From assembly GCA_024760905.1 (NCBI GenBank), contig CM045729.1, positions 8,363,580 through 8,427,579 on the forward strand: a DNA stretch of 64,000 nt, given 5' to 3'. Made by a program: the position numbers and the translations under genes. The stretch comes from Plotosus lineatus (taxonomy: Eukaryota > Chordata > Actinopteri > Siluriformes > Plotosidae). Below the pieces are notes generated by a model. That model was given only the letters and a program-made list of their open reading frames with translations. It searched no databases and was not told the DNA's origin. Positions 44,287-54,882 of the stretch are shown here, one piece after another; within the stretch, counting starts at the first letter, position 1, and every line of letters starts with the position of its first letter.

Positions 44287-44290
44287 ACTT
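42916..44290. repeat. Microsatellite cluster (GT/CA, GA/CT)
   Basis: (GT)n at 42917-42970 and 42990-43021; (CT)n 43126-43147 running into (CA)n 43147-43220; (CA)n 43725-43752; (GT)n 43909-43969; (GA)n 44027-44077; (CA)n 44154-44287 with few interruptions. The plus strand switches between GT-rich and CA-rich tracts, so transcripts could fold on themselves. Long cysteine/valine or threonine/histidine frames here are artefacts. Confidence 0.93.
43221..43720. other. Unique stretch without a supported gene
   Basis: The frame 43293-43511 (ending in a fragment with SVLLSAIGDNQFVLLHV) is weakly reminiscent of a retrotransposon gag but too short to assign. Nothing else seen. Confidence 0.4.
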
Positions 44291-44584
44291 TCAGACTGCT
44301 CTGTGATATCCTCACTGCCTCAGTAAGTCTAGCCAATAAAAACATAAAGAAAATAAAAGATCTTATGAGTTCTTCTAAAAACACAGTTGCCCTTCTGTAA
44401 AATTCCTGATTGGAGCAGTCCAACCCAAATCTGATATCTGCTGTCTGAGTGACTGACTGAAGCTGAGATCACACGCTTCACTCCTTAAATGAGCAATAAC
44501 GCAAAAGCAAAAAAAAAAAATCCCTCAAGTAAAACTTAGAATGTAAAAAAATAACATGACTAATACACATACTGCCCTTCATTC

Positions 44585-44705
44585 ATAAAAATATCTCATT
44601 TCATCTCATCTCATTTCATCTCATCTCATCTTCTTCTGCTTAATCCGGGTCCAGTCACGGGGGCAGCAACCTCAGCAAAGAGGTCCAGGCATCCAGGTAT
44701 CCCTC
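44585..44705. repeat. Fish SINE-type tail (tctcatctcatcttcttctg)
   Basis: A (TCTCA)n-like run followed by ttctgcttaatccgggtcca, gggggcagcaacctcagcaa and agaggtccaggcatccagg, a dispersed sequence common in teleosts. No head is attached. A separate short repeat, tttgctgcacattactacca (about 44714), recurs at about 51829. Confidence 0.6.
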
Positions 44706-44924
44706 TCCCTCACTTTGCTGCACATTACTACCACCTTCTGAAACTAATCTGATAGTGTCTCATCTTTACTATTAAATTGGTGTAGCAACTGCAGTGTGGT
44801 GTGAAAGAGGAAAATAAAACAAGAATGAATAAGGAAGCTGATTTTACTTGCACTTGTATTTAATACAAGTTTGTGTTATTTTGTTTGATGTAGTTTTCAA
44901 TTTGTTTTTGTTTTACCCAGGGCA

Positions 44925-45155
44925 GAGTACACTATGGACTGCTCGCCAGGCCATCGCAAGGCAGAAACACGCTGACGATTATGCAGCTACTTTTCCATGA
45001 AAGTCAGCAATAGTTTTTTACACGAACCTCTCAGCACAGACAGTGAGAGACATGGCCGGTCTTGGGGGCAGCAATGACAAATGGTGATAGTGGTGATTGA
45101 ATCCCCAACCCTGGGATTGGTAATCCAGCACCTTACCACCGGGCCACCACTGAAC
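44925..45155 (-). mobile_element. SINE-B with partial C-type tail
   Basis: Reversed tail (actgctcgccaggccatcgc), body (cagacagtgagagacatggc) and head (ggtaatccagcaccttacca, gggccaccactga). The last part of the tail is missing. Confidence 0.82.
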
Positions 45156-45188
45156 TGTATTTGCTTTTTTTTTTTTAAGTAACCAGAA

Positions 45189-46384
45189 GTGATTACTTAG
45201 AACTCACCATTTTGTTTTGTCTCAATCTTTTGTCATGGCTTTGAGCCAATTATGACAACCCTGACCCACGGACTGCTCTGGAGACATCCTGACATTCCAT
45301 GCCGCATCCTAATCAAGGGCGTAGGCTGGTCTGACTGTGGAGGGGTGCACATCTCGGTTGACCGGAACTCGAGCCCCAGGGTCTATATACCTAAGCCTTA
45401 AAGGGGAAATGAAACGCAGACTAAATAAGTTGTCGGTAGCTTAAGTATAGTTTATTGAAGTGATTGTGGCTTAAATTTTATATCATAAATAAACCATTGC
45501 ACACACAGCGGTTTTGTTTGATGTGCTTGTCGTATAAATTATCGACCCGAAAGCTGCCATTGCTAAGTGCCCGCCTACACAAAGTTACCGTGACGTCACT
45601 GGGTTGGTACAAAGTACCACATTAAATATAGTGCATGCATATCACAGCATATTATATGATATAAACAACATGGAATCTCAGCCCAACAACACGCACAGTT
45701 TTTCAGCAGAAGACGATTCATCTATTACTCTCAGAAGACGAATCAAATATTATAGTTCAACCAAAAACATTCTCAAATATATTTCCAACTACATCTGCAA
45801 GTACATGTGCTAAATACATTTACAAATTGAGCTCAAGTTATTTATCTATTCAATAGCACAAACAAATATTAATACATATTTACAGCACAAAAACATACTA
45901 TTAATTTTATAAAAGTACTGAGCATTAGGCTGCAGATCCAGGCTGGATGGCTTATGATTATTTTATCCATTCATTCTCTGTGCGTCATTGTTTGTGTTCT
46001 AACACACGTGCAGGAGCCGGAGGCGGGACTAACAAACTGTGCTTTATTCTCACACTCGCATTTTGTTTGATTGACAGTGTTCGGCTATTATTGCTTACTG
46101 ATAATATTATGTTTGTTGATTGGTCAGCTCGGCGTGCACATGCGCAGTGCCCGTTACATTTAACTTCTGGTTTACTTCCTGACTCTAGTCATGCGGAACT
46201 TATCTCCGACTTTCTCTTCAATAACACTCATTAAGTTTCATTATAAGATTGTGAATACACATAATTTCTTGTCCAGCGGAACTCAACTCCTGCTGTGGGG
46301 GGGTGCACGTGCACCCTGTGCACCCCCCAAGCCTACACCCTTGCTAATACACCCGCACCCAAATGGAGAGAATCGGAGACAGTT
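45189..46384 (+). repeat. Dispersed repeat (as at 3118), split by a TIR element
   Basis: 45215-45313 and 46344-46384 together match 3140-3260 in order (ttttgtcatggctttgagcc, gagacatcctgacattcc, then aatacacccgcacccaaatg). Comparison with the uninterrupted copy defines the insertion site of the 45314 element. Confidence 0.78.
45314..46343. mobile_element. TIR DNA transposon, 1030 bp, apparent 5-bp duplication
   Basis: Ends caagggcgtaggctggtctg and caagggtgtaggcttggggg (right end reversed) are inverted repeats of about 14 matching bases, extending with a GC-rich aggggtgcac motif. The duplication ctaat lies at 45309-45313 and 46344-46348. The empty site is preserved in the related repeat at 3228-3240. 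No transposase frame. The superfamily is not clear from the duplication length. Confidence 0.78.
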
Positions 46385-47040
46385 TTAATTTGAAATTATT
46401 CTATTATATATAAAAAATTCATTTTAATAACAATAGTACACTTGTTTATTACAGCTGGATAACATTCAAAAGAAAATTAAACCAAAACTGATGAAGTCAA
46501 GTGATCATGTGTCCATTAGCAATGCGGAACTAATTTGCATGCAAACACAAGGCATCGTACTGTATTCTTTCTTTTAAATGTAAATAGGCTTGTGAGTGAA
46601 CAGAATCATGCATGAATTGCTTTCATTCTTGCTTTTTAAATTTTACTTAGAAGTTCACCATTTTATATCTGATTTGTTACTTTAATGTCTGTGTCCTGTT
46701 ATTATTGTCCTCATCTTTCAGAATATGAACAGGGGATAAATGTACTAATGTAATTTGGTGCTCTTGTGAGAGTAAAACAAGAGTCTTTTCAAAATAACTA
46801 ATGGAAACTATCAAACAGAATTTTATCAGATTGCAACTTCGTAAGAATGTAACTGTAAGTAAAAACCACCTGATGATGAAAATATAAAAATGTTCATGAA
46901 ATACTTGGAAATACTTTCCATTTCACTTTAATTCAGTAGCTGATAACATTTTCCAATCCCAAAGAGCAACTAAGATGTCTTAGAAGATATTGCTGAGAAT
47001 TGTCTGGGGTTTTTTTGACACTTCTGTTGATATTTCAACA
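46385..47040. other. No gene seen
   Basis: AT-rich, no recognisable repeat ends or coding region. Confidence 0.55.
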
Positions 47041-47548
47041 CTTCACAATGGACTGCCAGCAATGGCGGACCAAGCCCGACGCGAGTCCGTCACTACGAGC
47101 GGACAGAACTGCTGAAGTTCCGAAATTACACAGATATTAACTCACTTAAAATGGATATACCACTGAAATGTGAAAACGAGAAATCCCGGAGGACACGAAA
47201 AAGAGGTAAGAGGGGTGGAGTGAGACGCCAGGTGAGAGCCAGACGGAACAGACACCCTCTACCCACACTACTGCTGGCCAACGTACACAGCTTACGTAAA
47301 CAATTCACGGAGCTTGAAACGTGAAATTTCTTCATCAATATAATGAGAGTTGAATTCTTTGTTTCAAGGAAACATGCTTAACAGACAGTATTGACTGCGC
47401 TAACCTTAGCCTAGTGCCCCGATTCGACAGTACAGGGATCATGCTAAATCTGGTAAATCTAGTGGAGGCGGGGTATGCGTGTATGTCAAATTGTGCATAA
47501 ATTATGTGATACGGGATACTCTGCACACCTGACACAGAACTGCTGTGT

Positions 47549-48235
47549 GTGTCCTTCAGACCATTCTATCTACCACAGGAGTTCGGACAAGTGTTTGTCA
47601 CAGTGGTTTATATTCCACTCGATGGAAACAACAAACGTGCTACAGATGCATTGTGTGATTCAGTTTATAGAATGGATATTCTATCGGTAGATGCTCCTAA
47701 ACTTATCCTCGGTGACTTTAATGGCTACAGCCTAGAGTCCCTACTACCACACCTATATCAGTATGTGAACTGTAAAACACGTGGTGAGAAAACAATAGAC
47801 CTTTGTTATGGGACTATCAAGAATGCCTATAAATTGTGTTGTCTCCCACCTATAGGAACCTCCGTTCACAATGCTGTTTATTTAATTCCAGCTTACAAAC
47901 CGAAACTTAAATCTCAAAAACCAGTGGATAAATCAGTGTAAATCTATTCCCCTGAACACCTTGATGAGTTGAAGGCATGCTTCGAAAGTACAGCTTGGGA
48001 GGTAATCGAGCAGAACTCTGACAGTGTTAACGAACTGTGTGAGGTTGTAACTTCTTACATAAACTTCAGCGTGGACTCTATTATACCAACTCAAACAATC
48101 AAGATCTATCCTAACAACAAACCATGGGTGACAAAAGAACTGAAAGCTTTTCTGTGTGAGAAGAAATGTGTGTTCTGTTCCAGAGACAAACTCGGAGTTA
48201 AGTCAGCACAAAAGGATACTCTATGGTGTTCCTAG
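47549..48235 (+). pseudogene. LINE endonuclease/linker region
   Basis: Frames 47549-47941 and 47969-48235. DFNGYSLESLL and the later IYPNNKPWVTKELKAF identify the apurinic endonuclease and its linker to the RT. Interrupted by a stop at 47939 and further breaks; no intact enzyme. Confidence 0.78.
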
Positions 48236-48367
48236 GAGTGTAAGATTTGTTATAAGGAAAAACTAGAATCGAAATTCCATGACAACAATCTTCGAGATGT
48301 ATAGAAATGTGTCAAGACCATTCTGGGAACCAATAAGAAACAATCAGACATCAATGCTAGTGTCAGC

Positions 48368-48568
48368 ATCTTCTTCTTCTTCTTCTTTTTCTTTCGGCTG
48401 TTCCCTTCAGGGGTCGCCACAGCAAATGATCTGCCTCCATCTCTCCCTATCCTCTGCATCTTCTACTCTTACTCCAACGACCTTCATGTCCGCCTTCACC
48501 ACATCCATAAATCTGTAAATAGTGTAAGCGTAGACAGTAAGCGTAGACAGCGTAGACAGACACATAAA
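48368..48568 (-). mobile_element. RTE 3'-end fragment, minus (10-bp TSD)
   Basis: 48368-48513 is the reverse complement of the RTE 3' end (tcaggggtcgccacagcaaa and upstream codons). The 5' end carries about 55 extra bases with repeats of agcgtagacag. The duplication tagtgtcagc lies at 48358-48367 and 48569-48578. Confidence 0.88.
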
Positions 48569-48622
48569 TAGTGTCAGCGTAGCATTTGCAAATGAGCTTA
48601 ACGTCTTTTATTCTTGCTTCGA

Positions 48623-48760
48623 GACGATTCATGGATGTGGTAAAGGAGGACATGAAGGTCGTTGGTGTAAGAGAAGAAGCTGCAAAGGATAGGGTGAGAT
48701 GGAGGCAGATGATTCGCTGTGGCGACCCCTGAAGGGAAAAGCCGAAAGGAAAAGAAGAAG
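48623..48760 (+). mobile_element. RTE 3'-end fragment, plus (13-bp TSD)
   Basis: Carries the last ~30 codons (RRFMDVVKEDMKVVGV-type) and the shared 3' end tgtggcgacccctgaaggga. The exact duplication attcttgcttcga lies at 48610-48622 and 48761-48773. It points opposite to the fragment 55 bases upstream. Confidence 0.92.
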
Positions 48761-48779
48761 ATTCTTGCTTCGATGTATA

Positions 48780-49690
48780 TGACTTTTCGGAAGAAAGAAC
48801 TGTTTTTCTGGACAACCTCACCATCAGTGACAATCTTGAAATCTCTACTGACGACGTCAGAGAAACATTTAGGAATTTAAACTGTCGTAAGCGTGCCGGT
48901 CCAGAAAAAATCGCTCCTGTGATTCTTAAGGAATGCCGTGATCAATTTTCCAAAAAAATCTGCTACATCATCAGATACCAGTCATATGGAAAACATCTCA
49001 TAATGTTCCACTTCCGAAGATACTAAATCCCAGAGTGTGTAATGACTACTGTCCAGTTGCTCTTATGTTTGTAGCCATGAAGTGCTTTGAACTGATTGTT
49101 AAAAAGCTACTAATGTGAGAGGTTGAAGACCAACTCGATCCACTCCAGTTTGCCTACTGACAGAGAAGCGGTACAGATGACGCCACGCTAAGCCTCCTGA
49201 ACCTCATCTACAAACATCTAGAATCCAGTGGAGCATACATTAAAATCCTTTTTGCTGGCTTCTCATCTGCTTTTAACACTATTCAACCTCATCTGCTTCT
49301 GTCGAAACTTTCCAATTTGTGTGTAAACAGTAACTGAATCAGATGGATCAACGCTTTGTTAATTGACAGACCTCAGTATGTTACTGTAAATGGAATGAAG
49401 TCCTCTACTGCCAGCCTGTCCACTGGAGCACTACAAGGTTGCGTTTTGTCACCCATTCTGTTTATCATTTACACCAACGATTGCGTCAGTAATTAAACAA
49501 ACTGTTTTAACATCAAACTTGCTGATGATGCAGCTATCGTTTCATTTCTGAAATCTGCTGTCCTTGACCATAAAAATGAGGTTTATAACTTTACGAATTG
49601 GTGCAAAGATAACTTTCTGATCTTGAATACTAACAAAACAAATGAAATGATTATAGATTTCAGGAATTCCTGTACACATTGAAATTGTGA
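48780..49690 (+). pseudogene. LINE reverse transcriptase (Rex1/L2-like)
   Basis: From FSEERTVFLDNLTISDNLEI through CRKRAGPEKIAP, FAGFSSAFNTIQ (motif A), LQGCVLSPILF and LADDAAIVSF (active-site box kept) to NWCKDNFLILNTNKT. Stops at several places (for example near 49110, 49160 and 49337) and one deletion. Confidence 0.8.
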
Positions 49691-50274
49691 ACACATACAA
49701 ATATTTCGGCACTGTTCTTGATTCGAAATTATCCTGGAATGATAATGTTGATTATGTTTACAAGAAAGGTCAGCAGAGGTTGTACTTCCTTCATCGTTTA
49801 AACACTTTTTGATCGTTTTTTTTTTTTTTTTTTTTTATCGTTTACTCATGGTTCTTTTCTATAAACTTTTATACAAAGCATCTTAACTTTTAATCTACAT
49901 TTGTTGGTTTGGTCACCTGTCCGTTCAAAACAAAGCTAAACTCAACAAAATTGTTAACACAGCACGAAAAATTATTGGCTCAAAATCAGTAACTTCTATC
50001 AGCCAAATTTACGAACAGCAATTTGTCAATAAAGTGCAGAAAATTGTAAATGACAGTTCTCCCTTTCTCTATTGTGTTTTTGAACTTCTTCCATCAGGAC
50101 GCCATCTGCGATAGCCAGAACAAACAGGTTCTGTCATTCTATTGTACCAGCTGGTATTCGTTGTTTTAATGATTGTTAATTATTCTTATCACTTGTCTGC
50201 CATCTTCTGACCATGTAGCTTCTTTATACAAACTGTGTTTCGCTTCTTTACCTAAGCTTATTAATCATACCTTA

Positions 50275-50626
50275 GTGGGGCAGTGGTGGTCTAGTGGTAT
50301 AGGGTGCTGGATCACTGATCCAAAGGTTGGGGGTTCGAGTCCCACTCTCCACAAGGTTGTCACTGTCCCCCCCAGTGCAGCTAACTGGGTTATCAAAGGC
50401 GGGCCATGTCTGTCACTGTCTATGGTGAGAGGCATGTAAAAGAGCCATTGCTGACTTTGGTAAAGAGGAGCTGCAAAGCCGTCAGCATGTTTCTGTCCCT
50501 TGCTAAAAAGGGTTGTGACAGGAAGGGCATCTGACGTAAAAACCTCTGCCAAATCAAACGTGCGAATCAGATGATTCGCTGTGGCGACTCCCGAGTAAAA
50601 GGGAAAAAGCTGAAAGACAGACAGAC
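50275..50626 (+). mobile_element. SINE-B with RTE tail, best-preserved copy (15-bp TSD)
   Basis: The tRNA-like head has A box tggtctagtgg and B box gggttcgagtcccactc (a perfect match to the B-box core). The body (gcagctaactgggttatcaa, gtctatggtgagaggcatgt) is followed by the RTE-leader-like segment gttgtgacaggaagggcatc and the RTE-like 3' end gctgtggcgactcccgagta, with an (ACAG)n tail. The exact 15-bp duplication attaatcatacctta lies at 50260-50274 and 50627-50641. It is inserted in the 3' UTR of the LINE. Confidence 0.95.
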
Positions 50627-50813
50627 ATTAATCATACCTTACTGCAATCATACCTTACTCTTTTAGTGCTCTTTGGACAATATTTATTTGGACAATATTT
50701 ATTTATTTGTGTATGTTTTTAGTACTTGTTGAAATGTACGTTGCGTTTCAGTGTTTTGTTGTGTACTATGTGTTTTACGACGTAACCAAAATTTCCCCAG
50801 GGATAGTAAAGTA

Positions 50814-51758
50814 CAGTCGGCCCTCTACTTACAAAATTAATCCGTTCCAGTGCCTTTTTTGTAAACTGGAGTTTTCGTAAGTAGAGATGCATTTTACATG
50901 TAAAATGCGTGATTCGTTCCAAGGCTCCCAAGACTACCCCATAAACCCTTTAAAAATGATAAAAGTACACCAATTTTGAATGAAATGTGTATGAAATATG
51001 TGTTAAAAGTAAAAGAAAATTATTTACCTTTTTTTAAATCTCTCGAACCACCCATGCGACGCTTTAAAGTCCGGGGGTTACTGGTCTGAAGAACCCTCAC
51101 CCTCATTCACTAGATCCTTAAATATGTCGGTTGCTTTTTCCAAAATAATCACCTCCGTCACTATATCTCCGCTTTTAATGCCTCCTTCTGCTTCAATATC
51201 ATTCCAAAATAATCGCCTTTGTCACTGTATCTCCGCTTTTAAGGTCTCCTTCTGCTTCAATATTGTCCCGATTGTAGAGGGGTTGTGGCAATACTCCTTT
51301 GCGTTTTTACTCAACCGCATCCCACTTTCGTATTTTTTTTTATTATCTCCTGCTTCGCTTCGCTTGATAACGGAGCCCGCTTCTTCTTTTCTGTCACCGG
51401 GAATCACTTTCTTGGGGTCCATTATGAAATATAACGCTACAATGATCAATCTCAAAAAATCTCACGAGCCAACAGTACTGTTCAACTCTCCTTCACGCGT
51501 GTGACAAACCGGAGGTATACAGGAAGTATGGTTACAGTTCAGCTCCCTCCTGGCCATTGGGAGGCCAGCAGGGCGTGATGTTGGGAGACAGCCAATGAGA
51601 GAGCAACTTGAACGTTTGAATGGCGCGTTTGAATTTTTGAATGGTGCTTTTTATAAAAAGAGGTTGTTTTCGTAAAAAGAGGACGAAAATTTAGGAAAAT
51701 TTTTTCCGTAACCTGGATTTTTCATATTCAGAGGTTTTCGTAAGTAGAAGGCTGACTG
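50814..51758 (-). mobile_element. Tigger/pogo-like element (945 bp, TA duplication)
   Basis: Ends cagtcggccctctacttac and its reversed partner cagtcagccttctacttac, flanked by TA. The minus-strand frame 51455-51222 encodes VIPGDRKEEAGSVIKRSEAG and HNPSTIGTILKQKETLKAE, the N-terminal helix-turn-helix of Tigger-type transposases. The catalytic part is absent. It splits the (TCTTA)n 3' end of the LINE. Confidence 0.9.
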
Positions 51759-51789
51759 TACTATCTTATCTTATCTTATCTTATCTTAG

Positions 51790-52223
51790 CTATAACTGAG
51801 CTCTAAATACTGTATAGTTTTTGCTGCACATTACTGCCACCTTATGGAACTAATCTGATGCTGTCTCATCTTTACTGTCAAAGTGGTGAGTGACTACATT
51901 TCAGTATGAAATCTTCAATACATGATGAACTTGACACTGTGTCTAATCCCTCCAGCTGTGAGTGTGGGTTGGTAGTTGCTGCCTTTGGCTCAGCCGTTTA
52001 TCTGCTCTGGATGAATGCAAAAGGAAAAACTTTTCCCTGATTGTTGTATCAGTGTCTGAAAAATGAAGATCAGCTCCAAAAATAAACTTTCCTTCAGTTC
52101 AGCTTTAAACTGTGCAGAGACAGAGTTGATCATCAAGGCTAAGTGGAGAACACTCGGCTTTCTACAGACTCATGCATGATTCAGACATTTTTTCATTATT
52201 CTTTCTGTACCATAGCGGCACTT

Positions 52224-52268
<45 letters not shown>

Positions 52269-52560
52269 CTCTCTCGCTTTCTCTCACTCCATCACCAGCT
52301 GTCATCTCTCTTCTCCATCTATCCCTCTGTTTCTCACCCTAGGGGCAAAATACCACAGCAAATAAATGAAGGGAGATTTCCCATGATGCAGTCGGGCTGT
52401 GATCTGTAGTGTATATAAATGGAAAGGCCAGTGGACTAATTTGTGTTGTGCTAAAGGGCTACCACTGGGAGAAGTCTGATAAATATGAAGCGCTAGTCAG
52501 ATAGCAGAAAGGGTAGTTATGAATAGTCTCTGCAAGTTTCCGAATCATTATCGAACAATC
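51790..52560. other. No gene seen
   Basis: Contains the short repeat tttgctgcacattactgcca (51829, also 44714) and a (CT)n tract at 52223-52266. The frame 52143-52409 is driven by the CT repeat. Confidence 0.55.
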
Positions 52561-52615
52561 TCATTCATTCATTTTCTAAACTGCTTAATCCTAATTAGAG
52601 TCATGGGGAGGTTGG

Positions 52616-53723
52616 TCGGGGTGTAATTAAAAACCTATTATTGATATCGATATATTGATAAAAAAAAATTTCGATGCATCAATACATTGGAATATCGCTG
52701 TACTGTTCCATAAATGCATTAAATAGAACAGACTAAGATATATTACAGTAGTTTGTATAATGCATTGAATACAGTGAGTCGTCCACTTACGACCTATGTG
52801 AGTTTCGTCTGATCGACTTGACGACCGCAAAAGTGGTGAAGCACGATTCATGGCAGTGCAGTGCGAGTGTTGTGTACGACAGTTGTTTGTGCTGCCGGCA
52901 GCGCCAGCATCTTAAAAGGCCAAGCAGGAGATGATGCAGCTTCACTTTCTAACTGCTCAGAGCAAATTTATTCATCTACTTTCAATGCCACGTCACTGTG
53001 GCACGAAGCTGAGAGCCAATCCTTTCTGTGTGGGCGGGTCCGATACCTTGAAGCTCTAATTTTATTGAACTAAAATGCTGCAGTGTTTATGTGACAGGAA
53101 GCGCGTCCCAAGTTTTGGCAATCAGCTGCTCTGCGGGTTGAAATTTTTCCACATCCGTCCTTTTGTGTTTGCTTGCCAGCTGTGCTTGGCTTCGTGGAAA
53201 TGAGCTGATCAAAACGAGGGAAATTTATCTCTTTACTCAAACAACACGCGCAGTCTTGTGGCTGTTGCTATAATCCAATAAAATTGGAGTTTGAAGCTAT
53301 CGGACCCGCCCACACAGTGGAGTACAGAAAGTATTGGCTCTCCGCTGCGTGTCACAGTGACGTGGAATCGAAAATAGATGTATAGATTCAGAAGATGCAC
53401 ATATCTGCATTATCCGGTGATAAGTGTCTCTTCTTGTTCAAAATGTTCCGTGCAGTTGAGAACACGCGCTCTGACGGCACACTAGAAGCAGGGACGTACC
53501 ATTTACCATACAGAGAGGCGGGACGTACCATTTACCATACAGCGAGGCGGGACATACCATTTACTCGGGGTGTCATTGAAAATGGCATTTATCACAGACG
53601 CTGTCATGAACACAGGAAGCTATAACGTTAGAAGTATCGATATCCCTTTTATAGGTATCAATTATCGATCGACATAATTATATCGGCGATATTCCGATAT
53701 TCCGATTGTCAATGACATCCCTA
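52616..53723. mobile_element. hAT element with internal palindrome (1108 bp, 8-bp TSD)
   Basis: Ends tcggggtgtaat and tagggatgtcat (reversed right end), exact duplication gaggttgg (52608-52615; 53724-53731). Inside, about 52975-53068 and 53275-53383 are inverted copies of each other (tgtgggcgggtccgatacc / cggacccgcccacaca). Near 53494-53565 a 29-bp unit with cgggacgtaccatttaccat is repeated about 2.5 times. No transposase. Confidence 0.9.
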
Positions 53724-53925
53724 GAGGTTGGCACCCATCTCAACCGAGTACACCTTGGAGAGCACGCTATGCCATCGCAGAACAGAAACACACTGACGGC
53801 TATTTAGCTCCTCTTGTCGAAAGTCAGCAATGATTCTTTTACATGCCTCACATCACAGACAGTGAGAGACATGGCCGGCCTTTGATAACACAGTTAGCTG
53901 CACTGGAGGGCCAGTGACAACCCAT

Positions 53926-54882
53926 ACTTTTCATTAAGTGCCGGTGGCCTGGCGAAAGATTAGCCTAGTGCCGGTTATATTTTATAATAGTAAATAATAT
54001 TTAATAATATAATAATAATCTTTAATAAAAACATTTTGACAGCTTTGTTAAGCTATCACTTGTTTTGATAATTTCTCAATCGGTTCACTTCCGATATCCC
54101 ATGATGCACTATGCTACCTCATTCAAAAGCACGGGGCTTTTTATATGCGTGCTGCCATTTGCCTGTGCTCCCGTCAGGCTCCCGTGTAGATTTAGATCAT
54201 GACGGGTCGTACAAACCCGGGTAAAATATAGTCCAAACTGATGTGAGTCGTACCGACAAGCATGGCGCCGAAGCGAAGTAGATCTAAACAACCAACATTA
54301 AATACGTTGTGGAAGCGACTCAAGACCGATGATTCCACTCTTTCGGAAACATCCGTATCTCATGAAATAGGTAAAAAAGTTTTATGTCATGTCCGAACAT
54401 AAATTATTTCTTGATTGCACTGAGCGATAATAGTGAAAACTAACCCCCAACTAAACTAGCCTGATCGTATTCTAATAGCCTAATCGTATTAATCCTAAAA
54501 TGATATTACATCAACAGTTTGGACAGATTAGGGTCGCAGTTTGATTCACAAATGTTCTATATTAGTAAGGTAACTGTTAGATTTTTCAAATAAGAAGTTT
54601 TATGTACTTTTCTTTCAGAAGAAAGTCTACTATTCTTGTAACAAATACTATTTTTTATAATGTAAACTTTTAGTTTTATTTGCTTCTAGCTTGTCTGATT
54701 TTCTCATAAATATGGGCCCAGAATGCACCACAGAGCACATGAATTTTAAAAATTTTTATGGGGATGGCCCCCCAGACCACCCTGTGGGAGGGGACACTCC
54801 CATCCCCATGCTTGCCTTAAACAATTTCCACCCCCTACTTATCAATATCCTCCTTCTACTCTAAAACTTAATGAATACCCTG
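53926..54882 (+). mobile_element. hAT element with first transposase exon (957 bp, 8-bp TSD)
   Basis: The exact 8-bp duplication caacccat lies at 53918-53925 and 54883-54890. The right end reversed reads cagggtattcattaag and the left end acttttcattaag, so the left terminus seems to have lost its first three bases. An exon-like frame lies at 54262. Confidence 0.88.
54262..54371 (+). pseudogene. hAT transposase N-terminal exon
   Basis: The ATG starts MAPKRSRSKQPTLNTLWKRL and continues to SETSVSHEI, then a splice donor (atag|gtaaaa). A basic start followed by a QPTLNTLW motif, similar to a PCNA-binding QxxLxxFF box, is seen in several hAT-type fish transposases (from memory). No further exon is present in the element. 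Confidence 0.6.

Larger units (their letters stand above)
47041..51790 (+). mobile_element. Rex1/L2-like LINE with nested elements, (TCTTA)n end
   Basis: The upstream frame starts near 47048 (MDCQQWRTKPDA), followed by GVRRQVRARRNRHPLPTLLL, then endonuclease pieces (47549-47941: VYIPLDGNNKRA, LILGDFNGYSLESLL, VNCKTRGEKTIDLCYG), a linker (IYPNNKPWVTKELKAFLCEK), RT pieces (CRKRAGPEKIAPVIL 48890; FAGFSSAFNTIQPHLL 49250; GALQGCVLSPILFIIY 49430; KLADDAAIVSF 49518) and thumb to about 50110. The 3' end atttccccagggatagtaaa … tatcttatctta is split by a Tigger-like element. Many stops; also carries two RTE fragments and a SINE. Confidence 0.85.

Noticed and set aside
43878..44423. Long frames rich in Cys-Val, Thr-His or Ser-Leu (also at 11152, 42868 and 43022)
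   Set aside because: They are translations of (GT)n, (CA)n and (CT)n microsatellites and have no coding meaning.
50275..50350. Possible tRNA genes at 50275, 56850, 4571, 31700-31778 and 55330-55405
   Set aside because: Each has A and B boxes but lacks a proper acceptor stem and continues into SINE body sequence; they are SINE heads.
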